Positions 25,921-35,353 are shown, numbered from the stretch's first letter. The stretch is DNA of 64,000 bases from Sulfolobus islandicus Y.N.15.51 (GCF_000022485.1 NC_012623.1:1576501-1640500), one strand, 5' to 3'. Numbers and translations are program-made. The notes: generated by a model from the letters alone, not told the origin.

Positions 25921-26454
25921 TCAACTAGTCTTTCTCTTAAGTACTAATCCAAAGTGATAGGGTGTTGGTGTGAATCTCTTCTCCACTGTAAAATCGCTAA
26001 ACCATTTCATGTAATCTTTCTCATCCATTCTAACACTTAATGGTGGACCGAAACCAGTGTTCTCTTTCCTCCAGTCTATAATGATAACCCTACCATCACT
26101 CTTTAGGATTCTCTTAACCTCACTTACAACGTATTGCTTATCGTCCATATCGTGGAATGAATTGGCGAAGAAAACGAAGTCAACTGTACTATCTGGAATC
26201 TCCTTAGGGCTCGTAAGGGTTATCGCACTATTGAACTTCTTTTTAACCTCCTCAAGCGCAATAACGTTTATGTCTATGCAGTATAGTTTTGTAGCGTATT
26301 CAAGTAAGTATCTAGCGTAGAACCCATTTCCACAGCCGTAATCTACTATAACACCTTTCTTTCCCTCAAATACCTCTGGTAAATATTCTTCTGGTCTCTC
26401 GAAGGTTCGTCTAAAGTCTTCAGGAGGGTAATAATATCCATGATGGTGGTGCAT
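25921..26454 (-). CDS. SAM-dependent methyltransferase
   Basis: This 177-residue class I methyltransferase has motif I GVIVDYGCGNGFYARYLLEY (about residues 33-52), motif II LYCIDINVIALEEVKKK, and motif IV VDFVFFANSFHDMDD. The His-rich N-terminus is MHHHHGYYYPPEDFRRTF. This pattern resembles the Methyltransf_11/25 group acting on small molecules. The substrate is unknown. It stands alone, convergent with the aminotransferase. Confidence 0.85.
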   Translation of the reverse strand: MHHHHGYYYPPEDFRRTFERPEEYLPEVFEGKKGVIVDYGCGNGFYARYLLEYATKLYCIDINVIALEEVKKKFNSAITLTSPKEIPDSTVDFVFFANSFHDMDDKQYVVSEVKRILKSDGRVIIIDWRKENTGFGPPLSVRMDEKDYMKWFSDFTVEKRFTPTPYHFGLVLKRKTS

Positions 26455-26534
26455 ATTTATTATACCTAATTTTAATTATAAAAGTCTAATCGTAACGTAA
26501 GGACCAAAAAACCATTAGGGTAAAAAAGTTTAAC

Positions 26535-27911
26535 TTAAGCTTTTACGAACTCTATCTCTCTTGAAGCTTCTTCTAGAGATTTGCTTTTAGTCTCTGGGAT
26601 GAATAGGAATGTTAATAATGCAGCTATTCCAGAAGCGATCGCAACGAATATTACTGCAAAGGATAGTCCATACTGAACGTAAAGTGAGGGGAATACGAAG
26701 GAAGCAAAGGTTGCTCCTAATCTACCTCCAACTACTGTAATTCCTTGCGCTATACTTCTTATCTTAGTAGGAGCTAACTCAACTCCTAGTACTCCAGATG
26801 CAGATACTGAACCTGGCCCAGATTGTGACGAAAATAGTTCAAGTCCATAAAAGATGATGGCAATTAAGGGGATATAGTTTGGTGATTGTATATAAAATGC
26901 GAAGGAAGTTAAGGCTAAAGTCATTCCTATGAAGCCAATTATTTGTAATGGTTTTCTACCAACCCTATCTATAAGTAAAAGTGCTACTAGCCCACCGGGA
27001 ATGATGAAAAATGCCTCGTTTACTAGTTGATAAGTAGCGGGATCTAAACCCAACTTACTCGCTATTAAGCTTGGACCAAATAAGATTCCAGCGTATGCTG
27101 GAATATCGTATAAGAACCATAGTATAGCAGCAATTAATATTGGCCTCCAATTTGTTTTGAAGTAATCTAACGCTTTAACGTTATCCTTAACGTTTGTCAT
27201 AATGCTAACTTCAGTTTTAGTTACTTCTTTAATCACCTTCTTAACACCATCTATATCACCCTTTATCCTTCCTAAATACCTAGTAGTTTCTGGTATCTTT
27301 CTCCTCAAGTATATTACTGCTGCAGCCGGGATAGCTCCAGTAGTTAGTATAATTCTCCATATAAGATCTAAAGGTATTCCAATTGCTTGTAGAATAAGAT
27401 ATAATCCAGCAGCCGTGGATGCACCTAAACCCCAGAACAGCCCAAAACCTAAGGCTAACTTCTTACCTCTATCTTTAGCATTACTATGTTCAGCCATTAT
27501 TAATGGGGAGAGAACGTAATCTGCACCAATTCCTAACCCTAAAATTAATCTCACTAATACTAATTGCATAGGATTTTGTACGAATGCTTGTAATAAGGCA
27601 CCAATTGTCATTAGCGCTACGTCAACCCCGTAAAATGTCTTCCTACCCAAGTTTGCTAGGAAGCCAAAAATTATTGCACCTATTGCAGAACCAATCAGCG
27701 CTGCACCAGTTAATAGAGATGAAACTATTGCGAAATCTGGACTACTTTTAGTTATTCCAAAGGACGCTAGTACTGCGCCTAATACTATACCAATTGATGA
27801 CAAGTCATATCCATCGGTGAAGACTCCCATGCCCGTCGTTATCATTGACTTTGCGTGGAACCAACTGAACTTTGCCTCATCTAACGGTTTAAATACATGC
27901 CTTATGTCCAT
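26535..27911 (-). CDS. MFS transporter, sugar/phosphate symporter type
   Basis: This 458-residue protein with 12 membrane segments has motifs of the sugar-porter/phosphate:H+ group: MGVFTDGYDLSSIGIVLGAV near the start, IIFGFLANLGRKTFYGVDVA (motif A region), VRLILGLGIGADYVLSPL, and LLIDRVGRKPLQIIGFIGMT. The C-terminus contains FLFIPETKSKSLEEASREIE, the PETK signature of sugar porters. Likely role: proton-driven uptake of a sugar, phosphate or organic anion. Confidence 0.88.
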   Translation of the reverse strand: MDIRHVFKPLDEAKFSWFHAKSMITTGMGVFTDGYDLSSIGIVLGAVLASFGITKSSPDFAIVSSLLTGAALIGSAIGAIIFGFLANLGRKTFYGVDVALMTIGALLQAFVQNPMQLVLVRLILGLGIGADYVLSPLIMAEHSNAKDRGKKLALGFGLFWGLGASTAAGLYLILQAIGIPLDLIWRIILTTGAIPAAAVIYLRRKIPETTRYLGRIKGDIDGVKKVIKEVTKTEVSIMTNVKDNVKALDYFKTNWRPILIAAILWFLYDIPAYAGILFGPSLIASKLGLDPATYQLVNEAFFIIPGGLVALLLIDRVGRKPLQIIGFIGMTLALTSFAFYIQSPNYIPLIAIIFYGLELFSSQSGPGSVSASGVLGVELAPTKIRSIAQGITVVGGRLGATFASFVFPSLYVQYGLSFAVIFVAIASGIAALLTFLFIPETKSKSLEEASREIEFVKA

Positions 27912-27974
27912 GTGTGAAAGTTGTCATGAAGGGTATTAAGAATGTCGTATAGAATTTATAAATTGATGAGTTTT

Positions 27975-28070
27975 CTATGTAGTCTATATAGTTACATCAC
28001 TCTTCCGTCTCTTTATCTCGATAACTGACTTTTTAAAGAGTAAAATTATGTAAACTATATAGAAACATAG
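27975..28070. promoter_or_regulatory. Long inverted repeat between two divergent MFS genes
   Basis: The two arms (27975-27997 and 28048-28070) are near-perfect inverted copies; both contain CTATGT and CTATATAGTT. They are centred between the genes, about 50 bases apart. This looks like a pair of operators for one regulator acting on both promoters. Confidence 0.5.
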
Positions 28071-28107
28071 AGTAAGACTTTTTTACTTAGTTCTATTATT
28101 TGGGTTG

Positions 28108-29247
28108 ATGGAAACGAGGATTTTACCGTATTGGTTTCTCATCTTCACCATAGGCTTTGGATGGTTTTCATTAGCACCCCTAGTACCGGTCTTGGAAAAC
28201 TACTTTGGTGTTCCCTTAAGTTCAATCCTTTTTATCATATCTGCTTATGGATACAGCATGTCAATTCTGGGTTTATTGGCGGGTTTCTTATCAGCTAAAT
28301 TCACTACCAGAAGCGTTTTATTGATTTCATCTATCCTATCGTTTATAGGACTTTTAGGTAGGGCGTTATCTAATGACTTTTCTACCTTCTTCCTCTTTGC
28401 CATAATAGCATCACTAGCTTATCCCTTAGCAATTGCACCAGTTGGAAGTATTGCCAAGTCAATGTTCAAGGGAAGGGCTAACACTGTTGTCGGGATAAGT
28501 GTAGGTACTCTGTTTATTGGAATGGCACTAGGCTCGTTTTCCAGTCCATCAATACTTTCCTTTATAGGCTTAAGGGGAACTTTAATGCTTACGGTAATTT
28601 TAGCTTTAATCGCAATGGTTTTAATTATCCCATTTTTGAGGAGATATCCTAGTCATTATGAAAGATCTCTTAAAGGCAGTTTCAATCCGGGAATGATTAA
28701 GAACTGGTATGTTGGATTAGCTATTGCGTCTATTTCAGTAATGTTTGGTAGTATTGCCTCAGTAGTTTTGCAAATTCACGGTATAGTTACTTTGCTAGCA
28801 GTCATTATGGGAGGTTTCTTAACTGGTCTTAGTTTTCTAGGTTCTGGGCTCGGTGCTATAATATTGCCATCTTTGTTAGAAAGTAGGTTAAGGTTAGGTT
28901 TAATATTGACCGGGTTATTAACGTTTTTCTCAGCAATTATAGCTGTAATATCCATTTCCTTTACTGTTAATTTTCCATTAATAGCGTTAGGTTACTTCCT
29001 ATTTGGTTTCTTTGGGAATGCCTATTGGTCAATGGCTATGGCTTCGACAACTCTATACGTTAATGACCCAGCAAAGGCTGGTTTCGCTACTTCCATGTAT
29101 AGTGTGATAACAAATGTTGGAGTCTCAATAATTCCAGTGACAGTTGGAGTCTTATTTAACGATAATTCGACTATTGCTGAGGGAGTAATAATAGTGGTTA
29201 TAATCGAGCTCATAGCTGCTTTGTTATCGTTTTTCCTGAAAACCTAG
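28108..29247 (+). CDS. MFS transporter
   Basis: This roughly 379-residue protein has 12 hydrophobic helices and the start METRILPYWFLIFTIGFGWF. Motif A is weak (GLLAGFLSAKFTTRSVLL). APVGSIAKSMFKGRANTVVG resembles the cyanate/nitrate-type MFS group. I use ATG 28108 rather than the preceding TTG. The substrate is unknown. It is divergent from the sugar-type MFS and shares the repeat-containing promoter region. Confidence 0.8.
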   Translation: METRILPYWFLIFTIGFGWFSLAPLVPVLENYFGVPLSSILFIISAYGYSMSILGLLAGFLSAKFTTRSVLLISSILSFIGLLGRALSNDFSTFFLFAIIASLAYPLAIAPVGSIAKSMFKGRANTVVGISVGTLFIGMALGSFSSPSILSFIGLRGTLMLTVILALIAMVLIIPFLRRYPSHYERSLKGSFNPGMIKNWYVGLAIASISVMFGSIASVVLQIHGIVTLLAVIMGGFLTGLSFLGSGLGAIILPSLLESRLRLGLILTGLLTFFSAIIAVISISFTVNFPLIALGYFLFGFFGNAYWSMAMASTTLYVNDPAKAGFATSMYSVITNVGVSIIPVTVGVLFNDNSTIAEGVIIVVIIELIAALLSFFLKT

Positions 29248-29608
29248 AGGAAAAATATATCTGCCTTTTCGAAAACATAGAGTTTTAATGGGTAAGAGGG
29301 CGAAAGCTCCTTTTTATGACGGTAAGCCCCAAAATATTTTTATAAAAATACTTCTAACTATCTAATATTAAATTTGTAGGAAATAATAAGAATTCAACAA
29401 ATTAGAAAAATTAAAGTGAGAAAGCCGTATTACCACATGTGAGTCCAACAGTGATAACTTCAAGTTTTCCTCACCAAATAAGATAAGGTTTTTATTATTA
29501 TTAACAAATACTCAACCCGTGAAAGAGCCTTATAAGAGTTTATTGGGAAAGCTCGGTGAACTCAACCAACCCTCACGGAAGGGACTTTCATCCCCTTAAC
29601 CTACTTTG
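29248..29608. other. Gene-free stretch with transposase start fragments
   Basis: An ATG at about 29289 opens MGKRAKAPFYDGKPQNIFIK and stops after 25 codons; a GTG near 29519 opens VKEPYKSLLGKLGELNQPSR and stops after about 26. Both look like the first codons of truncated transposase genes. The rest is AT-rich without further features. Confidence 0.35.
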
Positions 29609-29836
29609 CTGAAGTTTTATGAAGCACACAAGGTTAAGCTTCACAGTAGGAAATTGCACACTGCTTTGGCTAGAAAGTTGGCAAGGGTTGTTTGGAGTGT
29701 TTGGTATAATAATAAGCCTTATGAGCCTAAATAAGTAAGCCCTCCCCGAATCGCCACGTGGGTTGAAAGGACCCACGAGGCAATGTTAGCTAATACTATG
29801 CTTGAAGTTTGACCGAAAGGTTTATTACTGAACGCC
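29609..29836 (+). pseudogene. 3' remnant of an ISC1229-like IS110 element
   Basis: The last codons of an IS110-type transposase (LKFYEAHKVKL, ALARKLARVVWSVWYNNKPY) are followed by the element's 3' noncoding end: the hairpin CGCCACGTGGG/CCCACG and the terminal sequence complementary to GGCGTTCAGTAATAAA. It is in inverted orientation to the larger copy at 30706-31910, so the two flank the third HEPN-MNT module. Confidence 0.8.
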
Positions 29837-29845
29837 CCCGTTAAG

Positions 29846-30205
29846 TTAAAAAGATAGTCCGATCTCTTTTGCTAAGTCCTTTAGCCTCTTAGCTTCTTTT
29901 TTCATTTGTTTAACGAAAAGAGATGCAGAGTCATTCCATTCCTCGGGAGTAAAAGCAAAGAATTCTACGCGTGCTTTCAGGTACTTTCCGAGTTTTTCAA
30001 GTCTATCAATATACCTTAAGCCTTTAAAGTCTCGCGATATTATGACTAAATCTATGTCACTTGTCTCTAAGTAATCTCCTCTGGCCCTAGAACCCACTAC
30101 GTATATATCTTCAATTTTAATTTCATTAGTTATATCATTAATAAATTCTATTGCAACTTTTACCAATTCAACTTGACTTTTTAATGCAGATTTCGCTTTA
30201 CCCAT
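29846..30205 (-). CDS. MNT-type nucleotidyltransferase (module 3)
   Basis: The 119-residue protein has IYVVGSRARGDYLETSDIDL at residues 33-52, with the G-S and D-x-D motifs of minimal nucleotidyltransferases. It overlaps the HEPN gene upstream by 25 nt. Expected antitoxin of the pair. Confidence 0.87.
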   Translation of the reverse strand: MGKAKSALKSQVELVKVAIEFINDITNEIKIEDIYVVGSRARGDYLETSDIDLVIISRDFKGLRYIDRLEKLGKYLKARVEFFAFTPEEWNDSASLFVKQMKKEAKRLKDLAKEIGLSF

Positions 30206-30570
30206 TCTATCACCTTTTCCGCTTTTTTTACTAACTCCTCAGCATCTTCCTTACTATATAACGAATATGGTATAGTATTTGCAGCATCAGGATATCTAGA
30301 GATAGTATAATGTAAAGTAAGTTTGATTATTTCACTTCTTATCTCCTCTACGGATAATCCTATCTCTTCCTTTATTATCTCTAACAACTCATTTAAGTCA
30401 TGAGTCCTCTCGATCTTTCCTCCCGCTATTAAGAGTGCTTTTAGAGCTTTCTCAGCAGCTTGTTCGGCCCAAAAGGCTGAAGCATAATAATGACCAGTTG
30501 TAATAGTATCTTTAGCAGTTGCTAAATCTTCTAAGGCTTGTCTCAACCATTTTTCTGCTTCTTCTCTCAT
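30181..30570 (-). CDS. HEPN domain protein (module 3)
   Basis: This 129-residue protein has canonical HEPN features: EKWLRQALEDLATAKDTI, YYASAFWAEQAAEKALKALL, KIERTHDLNELLEII and TLHYTISRYPDAANTI. It is the toxin-like partner of the downstream MNT gene. The module sits between inverted ISC1229-like copies, which could have helped move it. Confidence 0.87.
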   Translation of the reverse strand: MREEAEKWLRQALEDLATAKDTITTGHYYASAFWAEQAAEKALKALLIAGGKIERTHDLNELLEIIKEEIGLSVEEIRSEIIKLTLHYTISRYPDAANTIPYSLYSKEDAEELVKKAEKVIEWVKRNLH

Positions 30571-30705
30571 CAGTTTAGATTAGCATCTAGGCCTTTTAAT
30601 CATAACTATCCTAAAAAGGAGTGTAAAGGGAGATGGAATCTCATGTGAAAATTGCGACCTTTTTGTGTATAACGATTTAAATGAAATGTCCTTACAAAAA
30701 TTGGA

Positions 30706-31910
30706 GGCGTTCAGTAATAAACCTTTCGGTCAAACTTCAAGCATAGTGTCAACTAACATTGCCACGTGGGTCCTTTCAACCCACGTGGAGATTCGGGGGA
30801 GGGCTTACTTATTTAGGCTCATAAGGCCTATTATTATACCAAACACTCCAAACAACCCTTGCCAACTTCCTAGCCAAAGCAACATACAACTTCCTACCTT
30901 TCAACCTATCCTTATGAGACTCGTAAAACTTCAGCAAGGTTGGATTCCTAGAATAATTCCTCACTGCCAAAAAGTAGAACAAGCTACGCAAGTACTTATT
31001 ACCCCTCTTGGAAATCCCCCTACTTATTACAGCTCTTCCACTCCTCTCAACTACGGGATCTAAACCACAATAAGCCACAAAGGACTCTGGTTTAGGAAAA
31101 CGCTTAACATCACCAACAATACCAATAATAATACCAGCTGCAAGCCTCCCAATTCCCGGGATTGTTAATAAAACGTGATTATCCGGTACTTGTTCCTCGA
31201 TCATCCTCCTAACTTCTTTCAATTTCTCTTGAATCTCAAGAAGGTTTTTAGCCAAGATTTTGATCTCCTCAAGCACTATTGGCGTATATTCAAGTTGGTA
31301 GAGCTCTTCTCGTGTAAAATCTCCTTTTGCAAGTCTTTCCAACCTATCCTTGTTTACCTTATCGTTATCACTTACTAGGAATAGTGCCCTCTTAAGCCTA
31401 TTCTTGTACTTTACCTCTATGTCCTTTAGGAAGAGGTAGAGTGTTGTCATTTCCTTTAAGGGGTTGTAATCGTACTCCTTAGCCTTATCAACCATGTTTT
31501 CTAATTTTTCTGCATCGTAAAAATCTGTTTTCTTTTCCCTAAACTCCTTTTCCCTTGCGTTTGGACTAACTTTTATCCCTTTCTCCTTGAAGTATTGTGA
31601 AGGCCTTATTGCGTATACTCCAGTAGGCTCTAGGACTATTGTGCAAGGTTTCATTTTAAGTATCTCTTCATAACCCTCCTTTTTGTTCTCGTATTTTCTC
31701 ACCCTCCCCCTAATGATCTTTTGATACATCTATTCCTATTACCCCTACCTCTTTATCACACCTATATGCGTGAATTTTGTCACAATGTTCAGTCCGATGG
31801 TAGGGGTTTGTCACGCCCTCTTCCGAAGACTTTACTTCAATTTCTAAGTCGACCATGTTTCCCCAGCCGAGGAGAGTATTATTCTCCTCGGCTAATAGAA
31901 CCTATATAGG
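30706..31910 (-). mobile_element. ISC1229-like IS110-family insertion sequence (decayed copy)
   Basis: Ends were set by comparing this copy with the one at 45530-47110: homology starts at GGCGTTCAGTAATAAA and ends at ACCTATATAGG, and flanks differ outside. About 1.2 kb, which fits ISC1229 by length (name is inference). Both noncoding ends carry hairpins: CCACGTGGG...CCCACGTGG at the transposase 3' side and CCGAGGAG...CTCCTCGG at the 5' side. IS110 elements move via an RNA-guided DEDD recombinase and leave no target duplication. Confidence 0.8.
30809..31856 (-). pseudogene. IS110-family transposase, frameshifted
   Basis: From ATG 31856 the frame reads MVDLEIEVKSSEEGVTNPYH to IGIDVSKDH and then a stop, because bases equivalent to LITSR are lost relative to the copy at 47057. 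The rest (30809 to about 31729) is open: VLEPTGVYAIRPSQ, KTDFYDAEKL (DEDD acidic residues), and the C-terminal Tnp20 domain with LLTIPGIGRLAAGIIIGIVG and SGRAVISRGISKRGNKYL. Five further residues are missing near SPNAREKEF. This copy is inactive without the first catalytic Asp. Confidence 0.82.
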
Positions 31911-32284
31911 CAACTAAGGCAGTAAATAGGAGCATTCGCACCATGATGTACTCTATAGCCCTAGTCTTATGGGAGAGAAGGTTAATCCCAGATAGCATTT
32001 ATTGGAAAATCCTTGCATTATAATATTCTTATAAAGGGCTCCATTAATATTTATATTTAATTTTATGATATATTATAAAAACTAATGTGTATATAATGAA
32101 ACTTCAAAATTTATCTCCACATAATTTTGAAAATTATTTAACTCTAGAATTTTCCCTAAAGTGCTACCCAGAATTTGTAGCTTAATGACGGCATTATCGA
32201 CACACTCAAGTAGGGGGAGAGAAATATGAGATAAGAGTTAAGGATGTTTTGTCATTATCTTAGATAGCCCTATAAAGGAACATA
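31911..32284. other. AT-rich gene-free stretch with an IS1-like scrap
   Basis: Bases 31961-31986 (CTAGTCTTATGGGAGAGAAG followed by GTTAAT) match, in opposite orientation, the IS1-like remnant at 52.2 kb and can be read SPSLMGEKVN. Otherwise there are only AT-rich runs with many stops. Confidence 0.45.
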
Positions 32285-33517
32285 TTAAGGATATATCTTA
32301 TCGATCAGCCTACTGCAGGGTGAAGATATCATAACAGCAATAACGTCAATGTTACATCTTACTAGCCTTCCGTTTTGGAATTCGCACCATTGTAAATTAT
32401 TATTAGGATCGAAAAATACTAATCTAGTTAACTTAGCCGGACAGTCTATAATTATTGAATAATCGTGACCTGAGTACTTTACTCCCCCATGATCCAAAAG
32501 TATGCTAAAACCTAGTATTACATACCGCATTCTTAGATTAGGCGTAAATCTAGAAACCTTTACGCCCATCTCTACTAATTGACTTATATGATACCTTCCA
32601 TTTAACGGAGTTTTAGGCGTAGATACCTTTGGTAATTTGTTAATTAAATTTAAAACAATGCTATCACTTAAATAAGGATTACCTATTGGGATGCTTTGAC
32701 TTAAAATTTTACTATTTTTTCTATCATATATCTCAATTTCTGCAGAATTCTCGTACCATATACTACTCCGTAATAATAGGGGAGTAAGCTATCTCTATAT
32801 TTCTGAACTTGAAAAATAGCTGTCTTATCATAGTATGATTTAAATTCAAGAACTAAAAAAGGATATTCGCAATCTAGTAATTGTTCATTTTCGCAACTCG
32901 TAGTGTATATCGCGAGATCTGGTTTGACTATACCTAACCCCTGAAGATCTATCGAACCACATTCTGAAATTGCACAAAAACCGTTTTTATTTAAAATTCT
33001 TACGAATTCTGCTCTTAAAAACCTCTCATAAGTTGGTGAGGCAAATATCTTATTTATAACAGTGCTTCTAGGAATAGTAAAATTAAGAGTTACTGAGAGC
33101 TCGTGGAAGAAAACTTGAGAAGAAGTAATTAAATAGGTCAGCATAAGATTGAAAGTCGTTGCTAAATACTTCATTATTACCGTGGTATATTATAAGATAA
33201 ATATACTTAGTCAAATCAACACATATGGTATAATAAGGATTTATAATGCTAGAATATTTAAATGCTTGTTTACATATTCCATAATGAGAAATCCCTCCCC
33301 GTTTTAGCTCATTTTTAAATTCGAATAAAAAGAGAGGACTGCAATACCCATTATTACATATATAAGTAACTAAGTCAGATCTTTGATTTTGATTCCCTAC
33401 TAGCATTTCTGGAATGTTTACATTATCTATGTTCTTCGCTCTAAAGTATTCTACTAGTGCTGCATACCATTGATCCCTTATTTCTCCCTCACCTATAAAA
33501 TGTAAATATCTAACCAT
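32285..33517 (-). pseudogene. Tandem PD-(D/E)XK nuclease-like protein, two frameshifts
   Basis: Three consecutive frames make sense as one protein of about 410 residues. Part 1 starts at ATG 33517 (MVRYLHFIGEGEIRDQWYAA) and has RSDLVTYICNNGYCSPLFLF-EFK. Part 2 (from about 33095) has KPDLAIYTTSCENEQ...YPFLVLEFKSYY. Part 3 (from about 32760 to 32285) continues AEIEIYDRKNSKILSQSIPI. Each nuclease-like domain has a D...E-x-K core followed by Q-x-x-K/FKY...PYY, so the two domains look duplicated. Shifts lie near 33100 and 32755. Divergent from the kinase. No family name recognised. Confidence 0.55.
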
Positions 33518-33553
33518 AAAAATTTTTAAGAACTTTTTTCCTAATAAATATTT
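33518..33553. promoter_or_regulatory. Very short divergent promoter, nuclease-like gene / kinase
   Basis: Only 36 AT-rich bases separate the likely starts (33517 minus, 33554 plus). AAATTTTTAAGAACTTTTTT can serve as TATA element for the kinase at leaderless distance, and the complementary strand offers AATATTTATTAGG for the other gene. The two promoters must overlap, so the genes are probably co-regulated or compete. Confidence 0.5.
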
Positions 33554-35029
33554 ATGCTGATTTATGCTTATATTATAGGTAAAGTACAATTTTCAAATCC
33601 TCCATTTTTAACTCCTTATGTCCAGATAACAACAGATCATTTTAATGTTAATAATGAGCCTTTAGAATGCGAATTAATGCTAATAGATGAAAAATTAAAT
33701 GTAGAAATAACTTACGCTACTTGTTTGACAATTCGAGAAACAGATTCAGTAAAGGTTTTCATGAATAATCTTGATCCTAAAATTACTTCAAGACTTTTAT
33801 CTCAAACTACATTTATTGTAATAATAAAGATATGGAGTCTATTGTTGAATTTGGATTTGTCAGATATAAGGCAGTCATTGGTATATTTCAATAACAACAC
33901 ATTAATATACAATTTCAATAACATCTATTATATATTGAAATATTCTAATTTTATTAATCCAATAGATTTACAAACTGCTATTAAATTATTGAATTATCTT
34001 ATGACAAAAAGTTCTTATGAACTTTTTAGAGATACTGAATTTTCAAATATAATTCAAACGTTATTTATCAGCCAAACAAGCCCTTCAACCACTCAAGGTA
34101 ATGTTTGGGTAGGTAGAACAATATATGGTTATAAATTACTTGAGAAGATAGGTGAGGGTGGGAACTCTACGGTGTATAAGGTTGAATATAAGAACTCACT
34201 TTACGCAATGAAAATTTATAAGATTTTACCACCTTCTCCAACTCAAAATACTAGTGTGCAAGCGATCAGACTATATAAAGATATATACGACGAGTCATCA
34301 AATCTAATAGCACTTTCTAATAAGTCTAAAAATCTAGTAAAGATCTTTGCAATTTACGTGGACTTGAATAGAATAAAAATGATATATAATGGCGATTTAA
34401 CAATATATCTTGACTACCCGCCAGCAATAGTAATGGAATACATGGAAGGAGGTAATATATGGCAAATAGTTAAGGATAAGTTAATTTACTCAACTCGTTG
34501 GGAGAAGGTTGTCGCTAAAATAGGCCTTGAGATATCAAACGCCTTAGAGGTGATTCATGACGAGGGATACGTCCACTTGGACGTAAAGCCTAGCAACTTC
34601 CTTCTTTCTAAGAAGGTTAATGTAAATACTGCAGAAGAACTTTTGAATTTACTTAACACTGGCCAATTAGTCGTAAAGTTAGGGGATTTAGGTTCCGCTA
34701 GAAAGATTGGAGAGAACATACTACAATTAACACCCGCATACGCACCGCCAGAGCAATTTGATGTAATAAGTAAGGCAGATCCTAGTATGGACGTGTTCTC
34801 TCTTGGCGCATCATTATATGCGATATATAGGGGTATAAAGGGCTTTAATCCGACTAATGTGCAAACTAGTGTAGATATTAGAAAGGATTATGAAAAATAT
34901 TATCAAGAACTCTTAAATAGGGCTAGCTCGCCATTTGAGAAGTTCTTGTTAAAAATGACTTCCCCAAATCCGAAAGATAGACCTACAATAAATGATGTGA
35001 AAAAAGAATTACAAAAATTTTTAACTTAA
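33554..35029 (+). CDS. Ser/Thr protein kinase with unknown N-terminal domain
   Basis: Residues about 190-490 form a complete eukaryotic-type kinase: glycine loop KIGEGGNSTVYKV, ATP Lys in YAMKIYK, catalytic loop YVHLDVKPSNFLL (HLD in place of HRD), metal-binding DLG in KLGDLGSARKIG, PPE in AYAPPEQFD and the helix-F segment SMDVFSLGASLYAI. Essential Lys and both Asp are present, so it should be active. Residues 1-185 start MLIYAYIIGKVQFSNPPFL and have no recognised domain; a beta-barrel like that of HerA helicases is a weak guess. There is no membrane segment. It is intact while both neighbours are broken. Confidence 0.85.
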   Translation: MLIYAYIIGKVQFSNPPFLTPYVQITTDHFNVNNEPLECELMLIDEKLNVEITYATCLTIRETDSVKVFMNNLDPKITSRLLSQTTFIVIIKIWSLLLNLDLSDIRQSLVYFNNNTLIYNFNNIYYILKYSNFINPIDLQTAIKLLNYLMTKSSYELFRDTEFSNIIQTLFISQTSPSTTQGNVWVGRTIYGYKLLEKIGEGGNSTVYKVEYKNSLYAMKIYKILPPSPTQNTSVQAIRLYKDIYDESSNLIALSNKSKNLVKIFAIYVDLNRIKMIYNGDLTIYLDYPPAIVMEYMEGGNIWQIVKDKLIYSTRWEKVVAKIGLEISNALEVIHDEGYVHLDVKPSNFLLSKKVNVNTAEELLNLLNTGQLVVKLGDLGSARKIGENILQLTPAYAPPEQFDVISKADPSMDVFSLGASLYAIYRGIKGFNPTNVQTSVDIRKDYEKYYQELLNRASSPFEKFLLKMTSPNPKDRPTINDVKKELQKFLT

Positions 35030-35130
35030 TGAACTTTTTGTATTGATTAAAATTTATGAGTGGACAAAAATTAGCTTAACTAGTCGTATAATATTTTAGA
35101 CTGAGAATTTCAATGAAAATTAGCGTAAAC

Positions 35131-35353
35131 CTAGGCAGATTTAACAAAGATGTTACGGATGTAATTCTTAAATGTCTCAACCTCTTTACTACCAAGTTTT
35201 AAATTAGAGAACGTCTCGTTAGTGTTTCTGATCTTAGGATGGGGGCTTAGTAAGCCTACTATAATGGACTTAGGGTAACGTAGCCGACTTACCGTCAAAG
35301 TAAACTATATCTCTAGGTAAGTATGTTGATAAAGGGTATTCGGCGACATGCAT
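35131..35353 (-). pseudogene. Decayed gene fragment
   Basis: From ATG 35353 the minus strand reads MHVAEYPLSTYLPRDIVYFD up to GKSATLP; after a shift near 35270 it continues PKSIIVGLLSPHPKIRNTNE to KNYIRNIFVKSA and a stop at 35131. The continuity of protein-like sequence suggests a relic of a gene on the strand opposite to the kinase. Family not recognised. Confidence 0.35.

Noticed and set aside
30665-31063. Plus-strand frame across the IS110 3' end
   Set aside because: It is the antisense of the transposase and its terminal hairpin.
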